A program made the translations under genes and the position numbers. From NCBI GenBank assembly GCA_003972865.1, contig QOAX01000183.1, forward strand, positions 1-7,188: 7,188 nt of DNA, written 5' to 3'. This document shows positions 1-6,762 of this stretch, one piece after another; position 1 is the first letter of the stretch; each line of letters opens with the position of its first letter. The notes under the pieces were generated by a model. It was not told the origin of the DNA and searched no databases. It worked only from the letters and a program-made list of their open reading frames with translations. This DNA is from Verrucomicrobiota bacterium (GTDB taxonomy: Bacteria; Verrucomicrobiota; Verrucomicrobiia; Limisphaerales; UBA1096).

Positions 1-9
1 GAGGCCGCC

Positions 10-1347
10 TCACCCGAACAGCTCCTTGATGGGTGCGCCGCCGTTGACGATGGGCAACGGCCGTCCGGTGTTGGTGTAAAGGATCTTGTGCGGATCAATG
101 CCCATCTTGGTGTAAAGCGAGCAGGCGAAATCCTCCGGCGAATAAATATTTTCCGAGGCGTAGTAGCCCTTCACGTCGGTCGCGCCGATGACCTGTCCCG
201 GCGGCACACCGGCCCCTGCGACGAGCACCGACATCGCGTGCGGCCAGTGGTCGCGCCCGACACGGTCGTTGATCTTGGGCGTGCGCCCGAACTCGCCAAG
301 CAGCAGCACCATCGTGCTGTCGAGTTGGCCGCGGTCGTGAAGGTCGTTGATCAGCGCCGCCATGCCGGTGTCGACCCGCTCGACTTTTTTCCTGAATGGC
401 TCCTTGAAAATGTCGCTGTGATGATCCCAGCCGCCGTTGTAAACCGTGACGAACGACACGCCGACCCCGGTCAAGCGGCGGGCCAGCAGCAGGCGCTGGC
501 CGAAGTCGTTCCGGCCGTAGCGGTCGCGCACCTCCTCCGGTTCCTTCTCCACATCGAACGCCGCCTGGGCCTTGGGCGATGAAATCAGGTCGATGCCCTG
601 CTGGTAAAAGCTGTCGAACTCCACGGCCGGGTCGGCGGCGGCGGCATCGGCGATCCGCAGCATGCGATCGAGCGACCGACGCAACTCGAGCCGTGTGTTC
701 GCCCTGCCCTCGCTGATGCTCCGGGGGAGCACGACGTCGCGAACGCGGAAACCCTTCCCGTTCGGGTCGCCACCGATGACAAACGGAGCGTGCTGGCCGC
801 CGAGAAAATGCGGCCCCGCCGAGCGCGATTTGCGCGGCAGCGTGGCGTATGCCGGCAGGCCGTCGCTGATGCCCCGCAGGTGCGACACCATCGAGCCGAA
901 CGACGGGTGAAACGACACGGACGAGCCGCAGTTCACCGGCACCGGCGTCGGGGCGCCGGTCATCATGTAGTGGTTGCCACCGCCGTGGTTGGGATCCTTG
1001 TGGCAGATCGACCGGATGACCGCCATCTTGTCGAGCGTTTTGGCCAGCTTTGGCATCGTCTCACAAAACGACACTCCCGGCACAGTGGTCGGGATGGGCT
1101 TGAACTGGCCACGCACCTCGGACGGGGCGTCCGGCTTGGGGTCGAACGTCTCATAATGCGTCGGCCCGCCGTCAAGCCAGACAAGGATGCAATTCACCCG
1201 ATCCGGGCTGGCCTTGCCGTCGGCACCGGCCGCGCTGGCCCGCAGCCGCACTAGGTCGGTCATTCCCAGGCCAAGCACCCCGCCGACGCCGAGCTGGATG
1301 AAATCCCGGCGCGCGATCCCCGCACAGTTTCTGTTCATCGCATTCAT
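10..1347 (-). CDS. DUF1501 family protein, Tat-exported, alkaline phosphatase/sulfatase-like fold
   Basis: A 445-residue protein that matches the DUF1501 family over its whole length. The N-terminus carries a twin-arginine signal (RRDFIQLG, residues 13-20) followed by a Gly/Leu-rich hydrophobic stretch, so export by Tat is expected. Family landmarks in order: WLDGGPTHYETFDPKP (57-72, with Asp59 a likely metal ligand), HGGGNHY (121-127), GGWDHHSD (305-312), GEFGRTPKIN (351-360), GRDHWP (364-369), and a C-terminal GRPLPIVNGG. DUF1501 belongs to the alkaline phosphatase superfamily clan, so a metal-dependent hydrolase is plausible, but no substrate is established. The start at 1347 lies only 6 bases after the upstream stop, which points to co-transcription and probably translational coupling. 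A second in-frame ATG at 1338 (MNRNCAG) would also leave the Tat signal intact. Neither start has a clear Shine-Dalgarno. The stop TGA is at 10-12, so the gene is complete. Confidence 0.93.
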   Translation of the reverse strand: MNAMNRNCAGIARRDFIQLGVGGVLGLGMTDLVRLRASAAGADGKASPDRVNCILVWLDGGPTHYETFDPKPDAPSEVRGQFKPIPTTVPGVSFCETMPKLAKTLDKMAVIRSICHKDPNHGGGNHYMMTGAPTPVPVNCGSSVSFHPSFGSMVSHLRGISDGLPAYATLPRKSRSAGPHFLGGQHAPFVIGGDPNGKGFRVRDVVLPRSISEGRANTRLELRRSLDRMLRIADAAAADPAVEFDSFYQQGIDLISSPKAQAAFDVEKEPEEVRDRYGRNDFGQRLLLARRLTGVGVSFVTVYNGGWDHHSDIFKEPFRKKVERVDTGMAALINDLHDRGQLDSTMVLLLGEFGRTPKINDRVGRDHWPHAMSVLVAGAGVPPGQVIGATDVKGYYASENIYSPEDFACSLYTKMGIDPHKILYTNTGRPLPIVNGGAPIKELFG

Positions 1348-1353
1348 TCTGTT

Positions 1354-3834
1354 TCAGTGATTAAAGACAAACTCGGCCGAGTTAATCAAGGCCCACGTGA
1401 GATCCTCGACCACCTGTTGGCGCTTGGCCCCGTCCACGGCGAACGCCGCGGCGGCCACAGCCCTCTCGTCCGCGCTTGGCCAACGGGAGTAAACCGAGAG
1501 ATAAAGCTCATCGACAACCTGCCCGGGCGACAGTTCCGCCTGGCCTAGCGTTGCGGCGCGGCCGTTCTTGTCCGCCAGCTTGGCCTGCAGCGTCTCGGAA
1601 TTCATCAGGTGCAGCGCCTGCACCATGCTGGGCCGGTCGTCGCGCTCCACGGGACAGTTCCGGCTGGCGTTGGGCAGGCCGAACGACTCGAGCATCGGCG
1701 AGTCCATGATGGTGGTCCACAACTCAGCCGCCCGGGCGTCCCGGCGGAGGTTGTCATAACGGCTCCCGACTCCGCATACCTGCACGAGGATGTCGTGCAG
1801 GTTTTCCGCCGAGAGCCGACGCCGGTAGAAGCGTGAAAAACTGCCCTTGTCCTGCGCATTGGTCTTGTTGGGGATCGAACTGAGCTGATAAAGCCGCGAA
1901 TTCATGATCCGCCGCATCAGGCGCTTGAGGTCGAAACCGTTCGTGGCGAAATCCGCTGCCACCGCGTCGAGCAACTCCGGATTTGTGGGCGGATTCGTCG
2001 TCCGAAAATCATCCACCGGATGGACGATGCCACGCCCGAAAAACTGCCCCCAGACGCGGTTGGCCATCGCCCGGGCGAAAAACGGGTTCTCCGGGGCAAA
2101 CAGCCAGTCGGCCAGGGTCTCTCTCGGGTCAATGCCGGCGGGCGTGGCCAGAGGCGCTCCAGCCAGCGGTGTGGGCTGCATCACCTCGTTGCTGACCGGA
2201 TGACGCACGCTCCCGCCGGGGGCGTGGTAAATGAACTCGGTTCCGGCCGAGATCGGCGGCGAGATGCCGGTGCCCTTGCGCTTCGTCTCGGCGAAGAAGG
2301 CGGCGAACTGGTAAAAGTCGCGCTGGCTCCACCGCTCGTTGGGATGGTGGTGGCAACGGGCACACTCCATGCGCACGCCGAGAAAGGCCTGGCTGAAAAG
2401 CGTCGTCAACGTCGCCGGTTCACGGCGCGTGCGATAGATCACCGCCGGGCCAACCTTGTGCGTGCTGCCCCTGGCCGTGAGGATTTCGCGCACCATTTGG
2501 TCGTACGGCTTGTTGGCGGCGAAGCATTCGCGAATCCAGTTGTCAATCGTGTAGGCGCTCTTGAGCCCGACACGCGCGATGTTCGGCCGGAACAAATCGC
2601 CCCAGCGGTTCGCCCACGTGTCGGCGTACCCCGGATCGTCAAGCAGGCGGTCGATCAACTTGGCGCGTTTGTCCGGCGACTCATCGGCAAGAAAACGCCG
2701 CACCTCGGCCGGCTCCGGCAGCAGGCCGATCGTGTCGATGAAGGCGCGCCGGATAAACTCCGGGTCGCTGCAAAGGTCGCTCGGCAATAAACCCAACTTC
2801 TGAAAACGAGCATACGCCAGGTCATCGACGAAATTGTTGCGCGGCAGCCCGGCGTACACCGCGTCGTTGAACCGCCGGTCAGTCGGCACCGTGATCCGCG
2901 CCTGCGCCACCTCGCCCATGTAGCGCACGACGACCACCCCCTCGCCGCTGAGCGTGCCCACCCGCACCAGGCCGTCGTGATCCACCCCGGCGATCTCCTT
3001 GTCGCTTGACGAAAAATCAGCGAGGTGTGTCACGTCCTGCGTCGAGCCGTCATCAAACCGCGCGGTCACCACCAACTGCTGCTCCGCCGACTTGGCATAA
3101 CGCTGCTCACCCGGGAAAACGGAGATGCCCTCCAATGCGGGCTCACCCGGCAGCCGATACGGCATGCCCTGCGAAATCCAGTCATGTATGATTTGATAAA
3201 ACGGCGAGCCCACTTCGAACCGCCTGCCGCCATCGTGCTCGACGGCGAGCGTCGGTTTTTTGAGCAACAGACTTTCCGCCGGCAACGCCGGGAATACACG
3301 CCGCCCGCGCTCATCCTTCACGACCTCCCGGAAGTCAGCCGCCGGGTCGAACGAAAAAACAGAAAGCGAAAAACCGTTCTGCCCCTTCGGCTTCGCATGA
3401 CAACTCCCCCCTGCGCACCCGGCCCGGCCTAGCACCGGCAACACATCGCCCGTAAAACTCAGCCGATGATTGCCCGGCTTCGCCCCGACAAACACATCCA
3501 CGTTGACCACCTGCCCGGCGGCCTCAACACGCAGCTTGGCCAAGCCCTCGCCCTGCGCGCGCACCACACCCTGCTCCACCACCGCCACGGCCGGGTCGCT
3601 GCTGGCATACACCGCCTCGCGGGTCAAATCCGCAGTCAGCCCGTTGGCCAGGCCATGCCGCACCACCACCTGCTGCCTCCCCTTCGCCTGGAGGTTGATT
3701 TCCGGCGGAAAAACCATGACTGGCTCCGGCTCAAGCGATTGGCCAAGCGACACCGCGAGGCACAGCAAAAGCGAAATTCCAATCCGCCCCGCCAAACCGT
3801 TGGCTGAAAGACAAAACACTCCTAGTCGGCGCAA
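1354..3834 (-). CDS. DUF1549/DUF1553 exported cytochrome-like protein with BIG2 domains
   Basis: First gene of the operon with the DUF1501 gene, about 826 residues in this model. In order: a Sec-type signal (hydrophobic ISLLLCLAVSLG, about 20-31); a bacterial Ig-like BIG2 segment (about 40-116); a planctomycete-cytochrome-like segment with CAGGSCH (Cys140, Cys145, His146); a second BIG2 segment (about 237-317); DUF1549 (about 332-518) with CARCHHHP (Cys491, Cys494, His495), a classic CXXCH haem-c site; then DUF1553 (about 569-821, with NRVWGQFFGRGIV). The family is common in Planctomycetota and Verrucomicrobiota and usually sits beside DUF1501; a periplasmic redox or polysaccharide role is inferred only. 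The start is uncertain. The frame stays open to an ATG at 3966, but that lies inside the tRNA-His gene. I chose TTG at 3834, about 9 bases after a G-rich GGGGGTGG. GTG at 3819 and TTG at 3795 (giving a very clean signal peptide) are alternatives. Confidence 0.9.
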   Translation of the reverse strand: MRRLGVFCLSANGLAGRIGISLLLCLAVSLGQSLEPEPVMVFPPEINLQAKGRQQVVVRHGLANGLTADLTREAVYASSDPAVAVVEQGVVRAQGEGLAKLRVEAAGQVVNVDVFVGAKPGNHRLSFTGDVLPVLGRAGCAGGSCHAKPKGQNGFSLSVFSFDPAADFREVVKDERGRRVFPALPAESLLLKKPTLAVEHDGGRRFEVGSPFYQIIHDWISQGMPYRLPGEPALEGISVFPGEQRYAKSAEQQLVVTARFDDGSTQDVTHLADFSSSDKEIAGVDHDGLVRVGTLSGEGVVVVRYMGEVAQARITVPTDRRFNDAVYAGLPRNNFVDDLAYARFQKLGLLPSDLCSDPEFIRRAFIDTIGLLPEPAEVRRFLADESPDKRAKLIDRLLDDPGYADTWANRWGDLFRPNIARVGLKSAYTIDNWIRECFAANKPYDQMVREILTARGSTHKVGPAVIYRTRREPATLTTLFSQAFLGVRMECARCHHHPNERWSQRDFYQFAAFFAETKRKGTGISPPISAGTEFIYHAPGGSVRHPVSNEVMQPTPLAGAPLATPAGIDPRETLADWLFAPENPFFARAMANRVWGQFFGRGIVHPVDDFRTTNPPTNPELLDAVAADFATNGFDLKRLMRRIMNSRLYQLSSIPNKTNAQDKGSFSRFYRRRLSAENLHDILVQVCGVGSRYDNLRRDARAAELWTTIMDSPMLESFGLPNASRNCPVERDDRPSMVQALHLMNSETLQAKLADKNGRAATLGQAELSPGQVVDELYLSVYSRWPSADERAVAAAAFAVDGAKRQQVVEDLTWALINSAEFVFNH

Positions 3835-3907
3835 AACTATGCCACCCCCAACGCCGATGCAACCACGAGTTTGGACCCGACTGAGAGGCGAAAACACACA
3901 CAGGCGC

Positions 3908-3937
3908 TTGACCGGCCGAAGCCGGATGCGGTACGTT
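3908..3937 (+). promoter_or_regulatory. Candidate promoter of tRNA-His
   Basis: TTGACC at 3908-3913 is close to the sigma-70 -35 consensus. TACGTT at 3932-3937, 18 bases further on, is a weak -10. The next bases (GCCCGG, 3938-3943) form a GC-rich discriminator of the kind often seen at stable-RNA promoters, and the tRNA begins 14 bases after the -10. A perfect hairpin, CCGGC-CGAA-GCCGG (3912-3925), falls within the spacer. The -10 has only 3 of 6 consensus bases, so this is a tentative call. Confidence 0.35.
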
Positions 3938-3950
3938 GCCCGGCCTTGGT

Positions 3951-4026
3951 GGTGGCCGTAGTTCAATGGTAGAGCCCCAGATTGTGATTCTGGTTGTTGC
4001 GGGTTCGAGTCCCGTCGGTCACCCCA
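3951..4026 (+). tRNA. tRNA-His (GUG)
   Basis: A full cloverleaf folds by hand. The acceptor stem is 3952-3958 with 4016-4022 (seven pairs, one G-U). The extra G at 3951 (G-1) faces discriminator C73 at 4023, the identity pair of bacterial tRNA-His. The D arm is 3961-3964 with 3972-3975 and loop AATGGTA. The anticodon arm is CCAGA (3977-3981) with TCTGG (3989-3993) and loop TTGTGAT, giving anticodon GTG at 3984-3986. The variable loop is five bases. The T arm is GCGGG/CCCGT with loop TTCGAGT. CCA (4024-4026) is encoded. The gene is divergent from the DUF1553/DUF1501 operon. No U-rich intrinsic terminator follows, only a bulged hairpin at about 4050-4067. Composition and gene content change just 3' of this gene. 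Confidence 0.97.
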
Positions 4027-4140
4027 CTCTTCTCTATCAATGACTTACGACTTCTGTGAGTCAGAGTTGCACCCAAAAGTTACACCATTTTCACTAATGT
4101 TCATGGATGTCAGTGGTGTGTTTTAATGTTCAGTGGATGG
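4027..4140. other. Non-coding spacer after tRNA-His, with a short direct repeat
   Basis: No gene is visible between the tRNA and the relic ORF. A bulged hairpin (ACT-T-CTG, 4050-4056, against CAGAGT, 4062-4067) competes with TGACT/AGTCA (4041-4045/4059-4063); neither is followed by a T run. An imperfect direct repeat follows: AATGTTCATGGATG (4096-4109) and AATGTTCAGTGGATG (4125-4139), offset by 29 bases. The repeat could be chance or a protein-binding pair; nothing else supports a function. Confidence 0.4.
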
Positions 4141-4258
4141 TTATAGTTCTTCCTGTTTAATTTCCTGCATGTCGAACAGGGGACTTTCGGCCTTGGCTTG
4201 GGGGGCGCGCAGCCAGATAGATGAAGATAACAGAGATCGTGATTAGCGATTTCATCAT
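4141..4258 (-). pseudogene. Relic of an exported protein: signal peptide, then frameshift and early stops
   Basis: ATG codons at 4258 and 4255 lie 19 and 22 bases after the stop of the upstream hydrolase gene, on the same strand. The frame begins MKSLITISVIFIYLAA, a textbook signal-peptide start with Lys followed by a hydrophobic core, then runs into RPPSQG and stops at 4157-4159 after 32 codons. The +1 frame, entered at the GCGCG plus six-C run (4200-4210), reads PQAKAESPLFDMQEIKQEEL and stops at 4141-4143. Removing one C joins the halves into a 37-residue peptide with an AKA|ES signal-peptidase-like site. I read this as the N-terminus of a truncated, formerly operonic secreted protein. A genuine small secreted peptide with a sequencing error in the homopolymer is the main alternative. 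The parent family is not recognisable. Confidence 0.45.
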
Positions 4259-4277
4259 CTGATCGCTTTTAAGCCCG

Positions 4278-5012
4278 TTATCGGGATTTAGACTGTTGCT
4301 TGATCAACTTAAGAGCACTTTCCGCAAAACGCTTGCCCAGCGTCTTGTATCCTTCGGCCGAGTAATGCAGGTCATTCTGAATCTTCTTGCCCTTTCGATT
4401 GACCCCATCATTGAGGTCGTCTGTATTCACCCACTCAAATCTTGGATTTGATTCAGCCAGCTTCACTTGAACCTTGCGAACCATCGTCCAGTGGGGATAT
4501 CGCCGGTTCTTTAGATCAAAGTCACTAAGTCGCCCAATCACGAAGTTTATATCGCTGCGGCCAAGATCCTTGCTGAGTTGATCGTAAAGCCCTTTTAGAC
4601 TGACTTCATACACTCCACCCCATTGCATTCTGGCGTCCCTTTCACCCTGCATCCAGATGAAGGTGACTGAATTCAGATTCTGCCCCTTGATTTCAGGCAT
4701 TACCTTCCCCATGAGTCGGTCGTAGAGGTCTCCTGTCTTCTCAGGTTTTTCTCCCTTTGGTGATTTCCATTCCTTCCACCAGCGTTGTATGGGTTGGCCG
4801 CCCAACGCATCCTGGATCACGATCACCTTGTCTTTTCCAAACGCCTCTTTCACCGCCGGAGTAAACGCTTCTTGGGGGCGGTGTCCCTGCATGTTCGACT
4901 GCCCGGAAAGAATAAAAAGATGCTTGCCTGTTTCGACCGCTCCGGCCCTTCCCGGCTGTGCCAGGGCGAAATTCGAGGTTAGAACAATGGCAAATAAAAG
5001 TAGTGGTTTCAT
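4278..5012 (-). CDS. Secreted SGNH hydrolase, sialate O-acetylesterase-like (SASA family)
   Basis: A 244-residue protein with the block motifs of the SASA/CE6-type carbohydrate esterases: GQSNMQG (37-43, nucleophile Ser39), GGQPIQRW (71-78, oxyanion glycine), WMQGERDA (120-127, where relatives usually have W-x-QGE-x-D), and a C-terminal NDLHYSAEGY with Asp214 and His216 as the probable catalytic pair. It probably removes acetyl groups from sugars outside the cytoplasm; the exact substrate is unknown. The start at 5012 gives a typical Sec signal peptide (MKPLLLFAIVLTSNFALA, cleavage after ALA at 16-18). The frame continues upstream to 5132, but that extension buries the signal peptide. GGTGAG lies about 13 bases upstream of the ATG, a weak, distant ribosome site. 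The gene is divergent from the oxidoreductase gene, and a truncated exported protein follows it. Confidence 0.85.
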   Translation of the reverse strand: MKPLLLFAIVLTSNFALAQPGRAGAVETGKHLFILSGQSNMQGHRPQEAFTPAVKEAFGKDKVIVIQDALGGQPIQRWWKEWKSPKGEKPEKTGDLYDRLMGKVMPEIKGQNLNSVTFIWMQGERDARMQWGGVYEVSLKGLYDQLSKDLGRSDINFVIGRLSDFDLKNRRYPHWTMVRKVQVKLAESNPRFEWVNTDDLNDGVNRKGKKIQNDLHYSAEGYKTLGKRFAESALKLIKQQSKSR

Positions 5013-5093
5013 GGCGGGACAAAACTCACCCGAATGAACGCGTTTTTCAAGCCATTTTAACTGTTGGCGCTGAACAATCCGCCAGCGTTCAAG

Positions 5094-5116
5094 TGGTGGA
5101 GCGGGTGGGACTTGAA
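5094..5116 (-). other. tRNA/tmRNA 3'-end-like fragment with CCA
   Basis: Read on the minus strand this gives, in order, TTCAAGT (a perfect TTCRANY T-loop), CCCAC (T-stem 3' strand), CCGCTCC (seven-base acceptor 3' strand), A (discriminator) and CCA. The plus-strand translation contains VERVGLE, the type of nonsense peptide often produced by antisense tRNA ends. The five bases 5' of the T-loop (GACGA) do not pair with CCCAC, and I find no D or anticodon arm upstream, so this is not a working tRNA. It could be a degenerate tRNA or tmRNA end, as left by integration of a mobile element, or chance. Confidence 0.35.
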
Positions 5117-5390
5117 TCGTCCCTTGGATCAACTGGATTTGGCAAGATGGTAGCCAAGGACTTTGAGCCGTAGGAAGAGGGGTCTATGAAGATATCGCCG
5201 AGTGGCGATGCGGTGGTGGAAGCGGAGGCGATAAGGTTGTTCAGCAAGTCATTCAGGAAGAATTTAACAACCATGGTTTAGCCAACGCCAGAGATGAAGT
5301 GTCTCGCATATTGCCTATCCTCAACCGCCTTTCCCATGGCCCGGAAATGTCTTGCAAATATGCCCTGAGAATCGCACCATTGACGCGCCG

Positions 5391-5396
5391 AAAGGA
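5391..5396 (+). promoter_or_regulatory. Ribosome binding site of the oxidoreductase gene
   Basis: AAAGGA ends seven bases before ATG 5404 and is the clearest Shine-Dalgarno in the window. It decides the start against the GTG at 5299 and the internal ATG at 5419. Confidence 0.6.
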
Positions 5397-5403
5397 AATC
5401 ATA

Positions 5404-6762
5404 ATGCATATTAACGATATGAATCGTCGAAGCTTCATCAAGTCCACCGCGATCGCAACCAGTGCATTTGCCATGCCGAGATTCTCGATTGCTGAGCCAG
5501 GCAAAACCAAAAAAATAAATGTTGCCGTGGTTGGCGTGGCGGGTATGGGAGGGTATGCGCTTGGTGAAGCCGCCAAAGAGAACCTGGTGGCAATGTGTGA
5601 TGTCGATGATGCCCGGGCTGCCAATGCGTTCAAAAGGTTTCCGAATGTTCCGCGCTTCAAGGATTTCCGGTCCATGCTAGACAAGCTAGGCAAGGACATT
5701 GACGCGGTTTCGATTTCGACCCCTGACCACACCCACTTTGCCGCCGCCATGGCCGCCATGGAACGGGGAAAGCATGTCTTTATTCAAAAGCCACTGGCAC
5801 ACAACATCTGGCAGGTTCGCACTCTTCGCAAAGCCGCCCGCCATTACAAGGTAATCACCCAGATGGGCAACCAGGGACATACCTTTACAGGCATGCGCCG
5901 TATCAAGGAATGGGTGGACGCTGGAGTGGTCGGCGACGTGCGCGAAGTCATCACCTGGACCAATCGGCCCAATCCGCCATGGTTCGTCCCGCCCAGCTCG
6001 TTTCCACCGGTAACCGGACCCGCGCCGACTACCCTTGACTGGGATTTATGGCAAGGCCCGGTGCAAAGCCAGGATTACAGCGCAGACTATGTTCCGGTGA
6101 AATGGCGGGGTTGGTGGAAATACGGTTGCGGCGCCCTGGGTGACATTGGGTGCCACACCTTCGACGCTCCCTTCTGGGTTCTTGGCTTGGGTTCGCCCAC
6201 CAAGGTCGAAATCGAGCGTAAGAACCCCCCCGGCAAAGGTTTTATCCCCATGGGATCGGTGGTGACCTATCACTTCCCGGCCCGAGGCAAAAAGCCATCG
6301 GTGACCCTCAAGTGGTATGAGAAGGGCTACGAAGTCCCCAAACCCAGGCGCTGGCAGAAAGACAAGGATCTCCCGAGTGGGGGTGGCATGTACATGGAAG
6401 GGACAAAGGAAACCCTTTACCATTCAGGTATGCGGCCCAACAGCCCCATGATTACCCCGGGCGAACGCTTCATGGAAATCAAAAGCGACTTGGTTAAAAT
6501 CCCCAAGTTACCCGCCGTTGGGAATGGGCCCATTGAGGAATGGTACCGCGCCATCAAAGGGGATGGTCCAATGCCCGGTTCGAATTTCGACTATGCCGTT
6601 CCGCTCACGGAAATGGTCCTTCTTGGAGCTCTTGCCCAGCGCACAGGGAAAAGCATTGAATGGGATAGCAAAAGGATGAAAGTCAAAGGCCAGCCTCAAT
6701 TTGACGAACTCATCAAGGAACCGTCTCGCAAGGGATGGCAATACGGAGAAAGCCTCGGGTAA
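5404..6762 (+). CDS. Gfo/Idh/MocA family oxidoreductase, Tat-exported
   Basis: A 452-residue NAD(P)-dependent oxidoreductase-type protein. The N-terminus has a twin-arginine signal (NRRSFIKST, 7-15), so it is probably exported folded with its cofactor. The Rossmann domain begins at INVAVVGVAGMGG (38-50), with CDVD (65-68) at the end of the second strand. STPDHTH (105-111) and IQKPLAHN (127-134) follow: the usual EKP motif reads QKP, keeping Lys129, a form I associate with PVC-group members. The C-terminal domain carries ALGDIGCHTFD (244-254) with Asp247 and His251 as likely active-site residues. The substrate is probably a sugar or cyclitol but cannot be told from sequence. The start at 5404 has a good ribosome site; an ATG at 5419 (MNRRSF) would also keep the Tat motif. 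The gene is divergent from the esterase gene, consistent with joint carbohydrate processing (inference). Confidence 0.92.
   Translation: MHINDMNRRSFIKSTAIATSAFAMPRFSIAEPGKTKKINVAVVGVAGMGGYALGEAAKENLVAMCDVDDARAANAFKRFPNVPRFKDFRSMLDKLGKDIDAVSISTPDHTHFAAAMAAMERGKHVFIQKPLAHNIWQVRTLRKAARHYKVITQMGNQGHTFTGMRRIKEWVDAGVVGDVREVITWTNRPNPPWFVPPSSFPPVTGPAPTTLDWDLWQGPVQSQDYSADYVPVKWRGWWKYGCGALGDIGCHTFDAPFWVLGLGSPTKVEIERKNPPGKGFIPMGSVVTYHFPARGKKPSVTLKWYEKGYEVPKPRRWQKDKDLPSGGGMYMEGTKETLYHSGMRPNSPMITPGERFMEIKSDLVKIPKLPAVGNGPIEEWYRAIKGDGPMPGSNFDYAVPLTEMVLLGALAQRTGKSIEWDSKRMKVKGQPQFDELIKEPSRKGWQYGESLG

Larger units (their letters stand above)
5013..5403. other. Divergent intergenic region between hydrolase and oxidoreductase
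   Basis: This 391-base gap has no convincing gene. It holds a tRNA-3'-end-like stretch (5094-5116), a perfect six-pair hairpin ATCGCC-GAGT-GGCGAT (5194-5209), a 10-base palindrome AACCATGGTT (5269-5278), and two related words, GTGGTGGAGCGG (5093-5104) and GGTGGTGGAAGCGG (from about 5212). Reading frames cross it on both strands. One is in frame with the oxidoreductase and open from about 5167 to its ATG, but the peptides match nothing I recognise. I could not find a strong sigma-70 promoter for either flanking gene. Confidence 0.5.

Noticed and set aside
2020..2790. 256-codon plus-strand reading frame
   Set aside because: It lies wholly antisense to the conserved DUF1549/DUF1553 domains. It is a shadow frame in GC-rich DNA, as are the other plus-strand frames at 88-3961.
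3835..3966. N-terminal extension of the DUF1553 protein to ATG 3966
   Set aside because: The start would overlap tRNA-His antisense by 16 bases, and the extra residues are Arg-rich and unlike an exported protein's start.
5013..5132. Upstream extension of the esterase to 5132
   Set aside because: It would place 40 residues before a canonical signal peptide, and part of it is the translation of the tRNA-end-like stretch.
5299..5403. GTG 5299 as start of the oxidoreductase
   Set aside because: ATG 5404 has a good ribosome site and puts the Tat motif at the N-terminus.
5094..5460. Complete tmRNA or tRNA on the minus strand ending at 5094
   Set aside because: The T-stem does not pair, no D or anticodon arm is found at tRNA distance, and a tmRNA-length gene would run into the oxidoreductase coding sequence.
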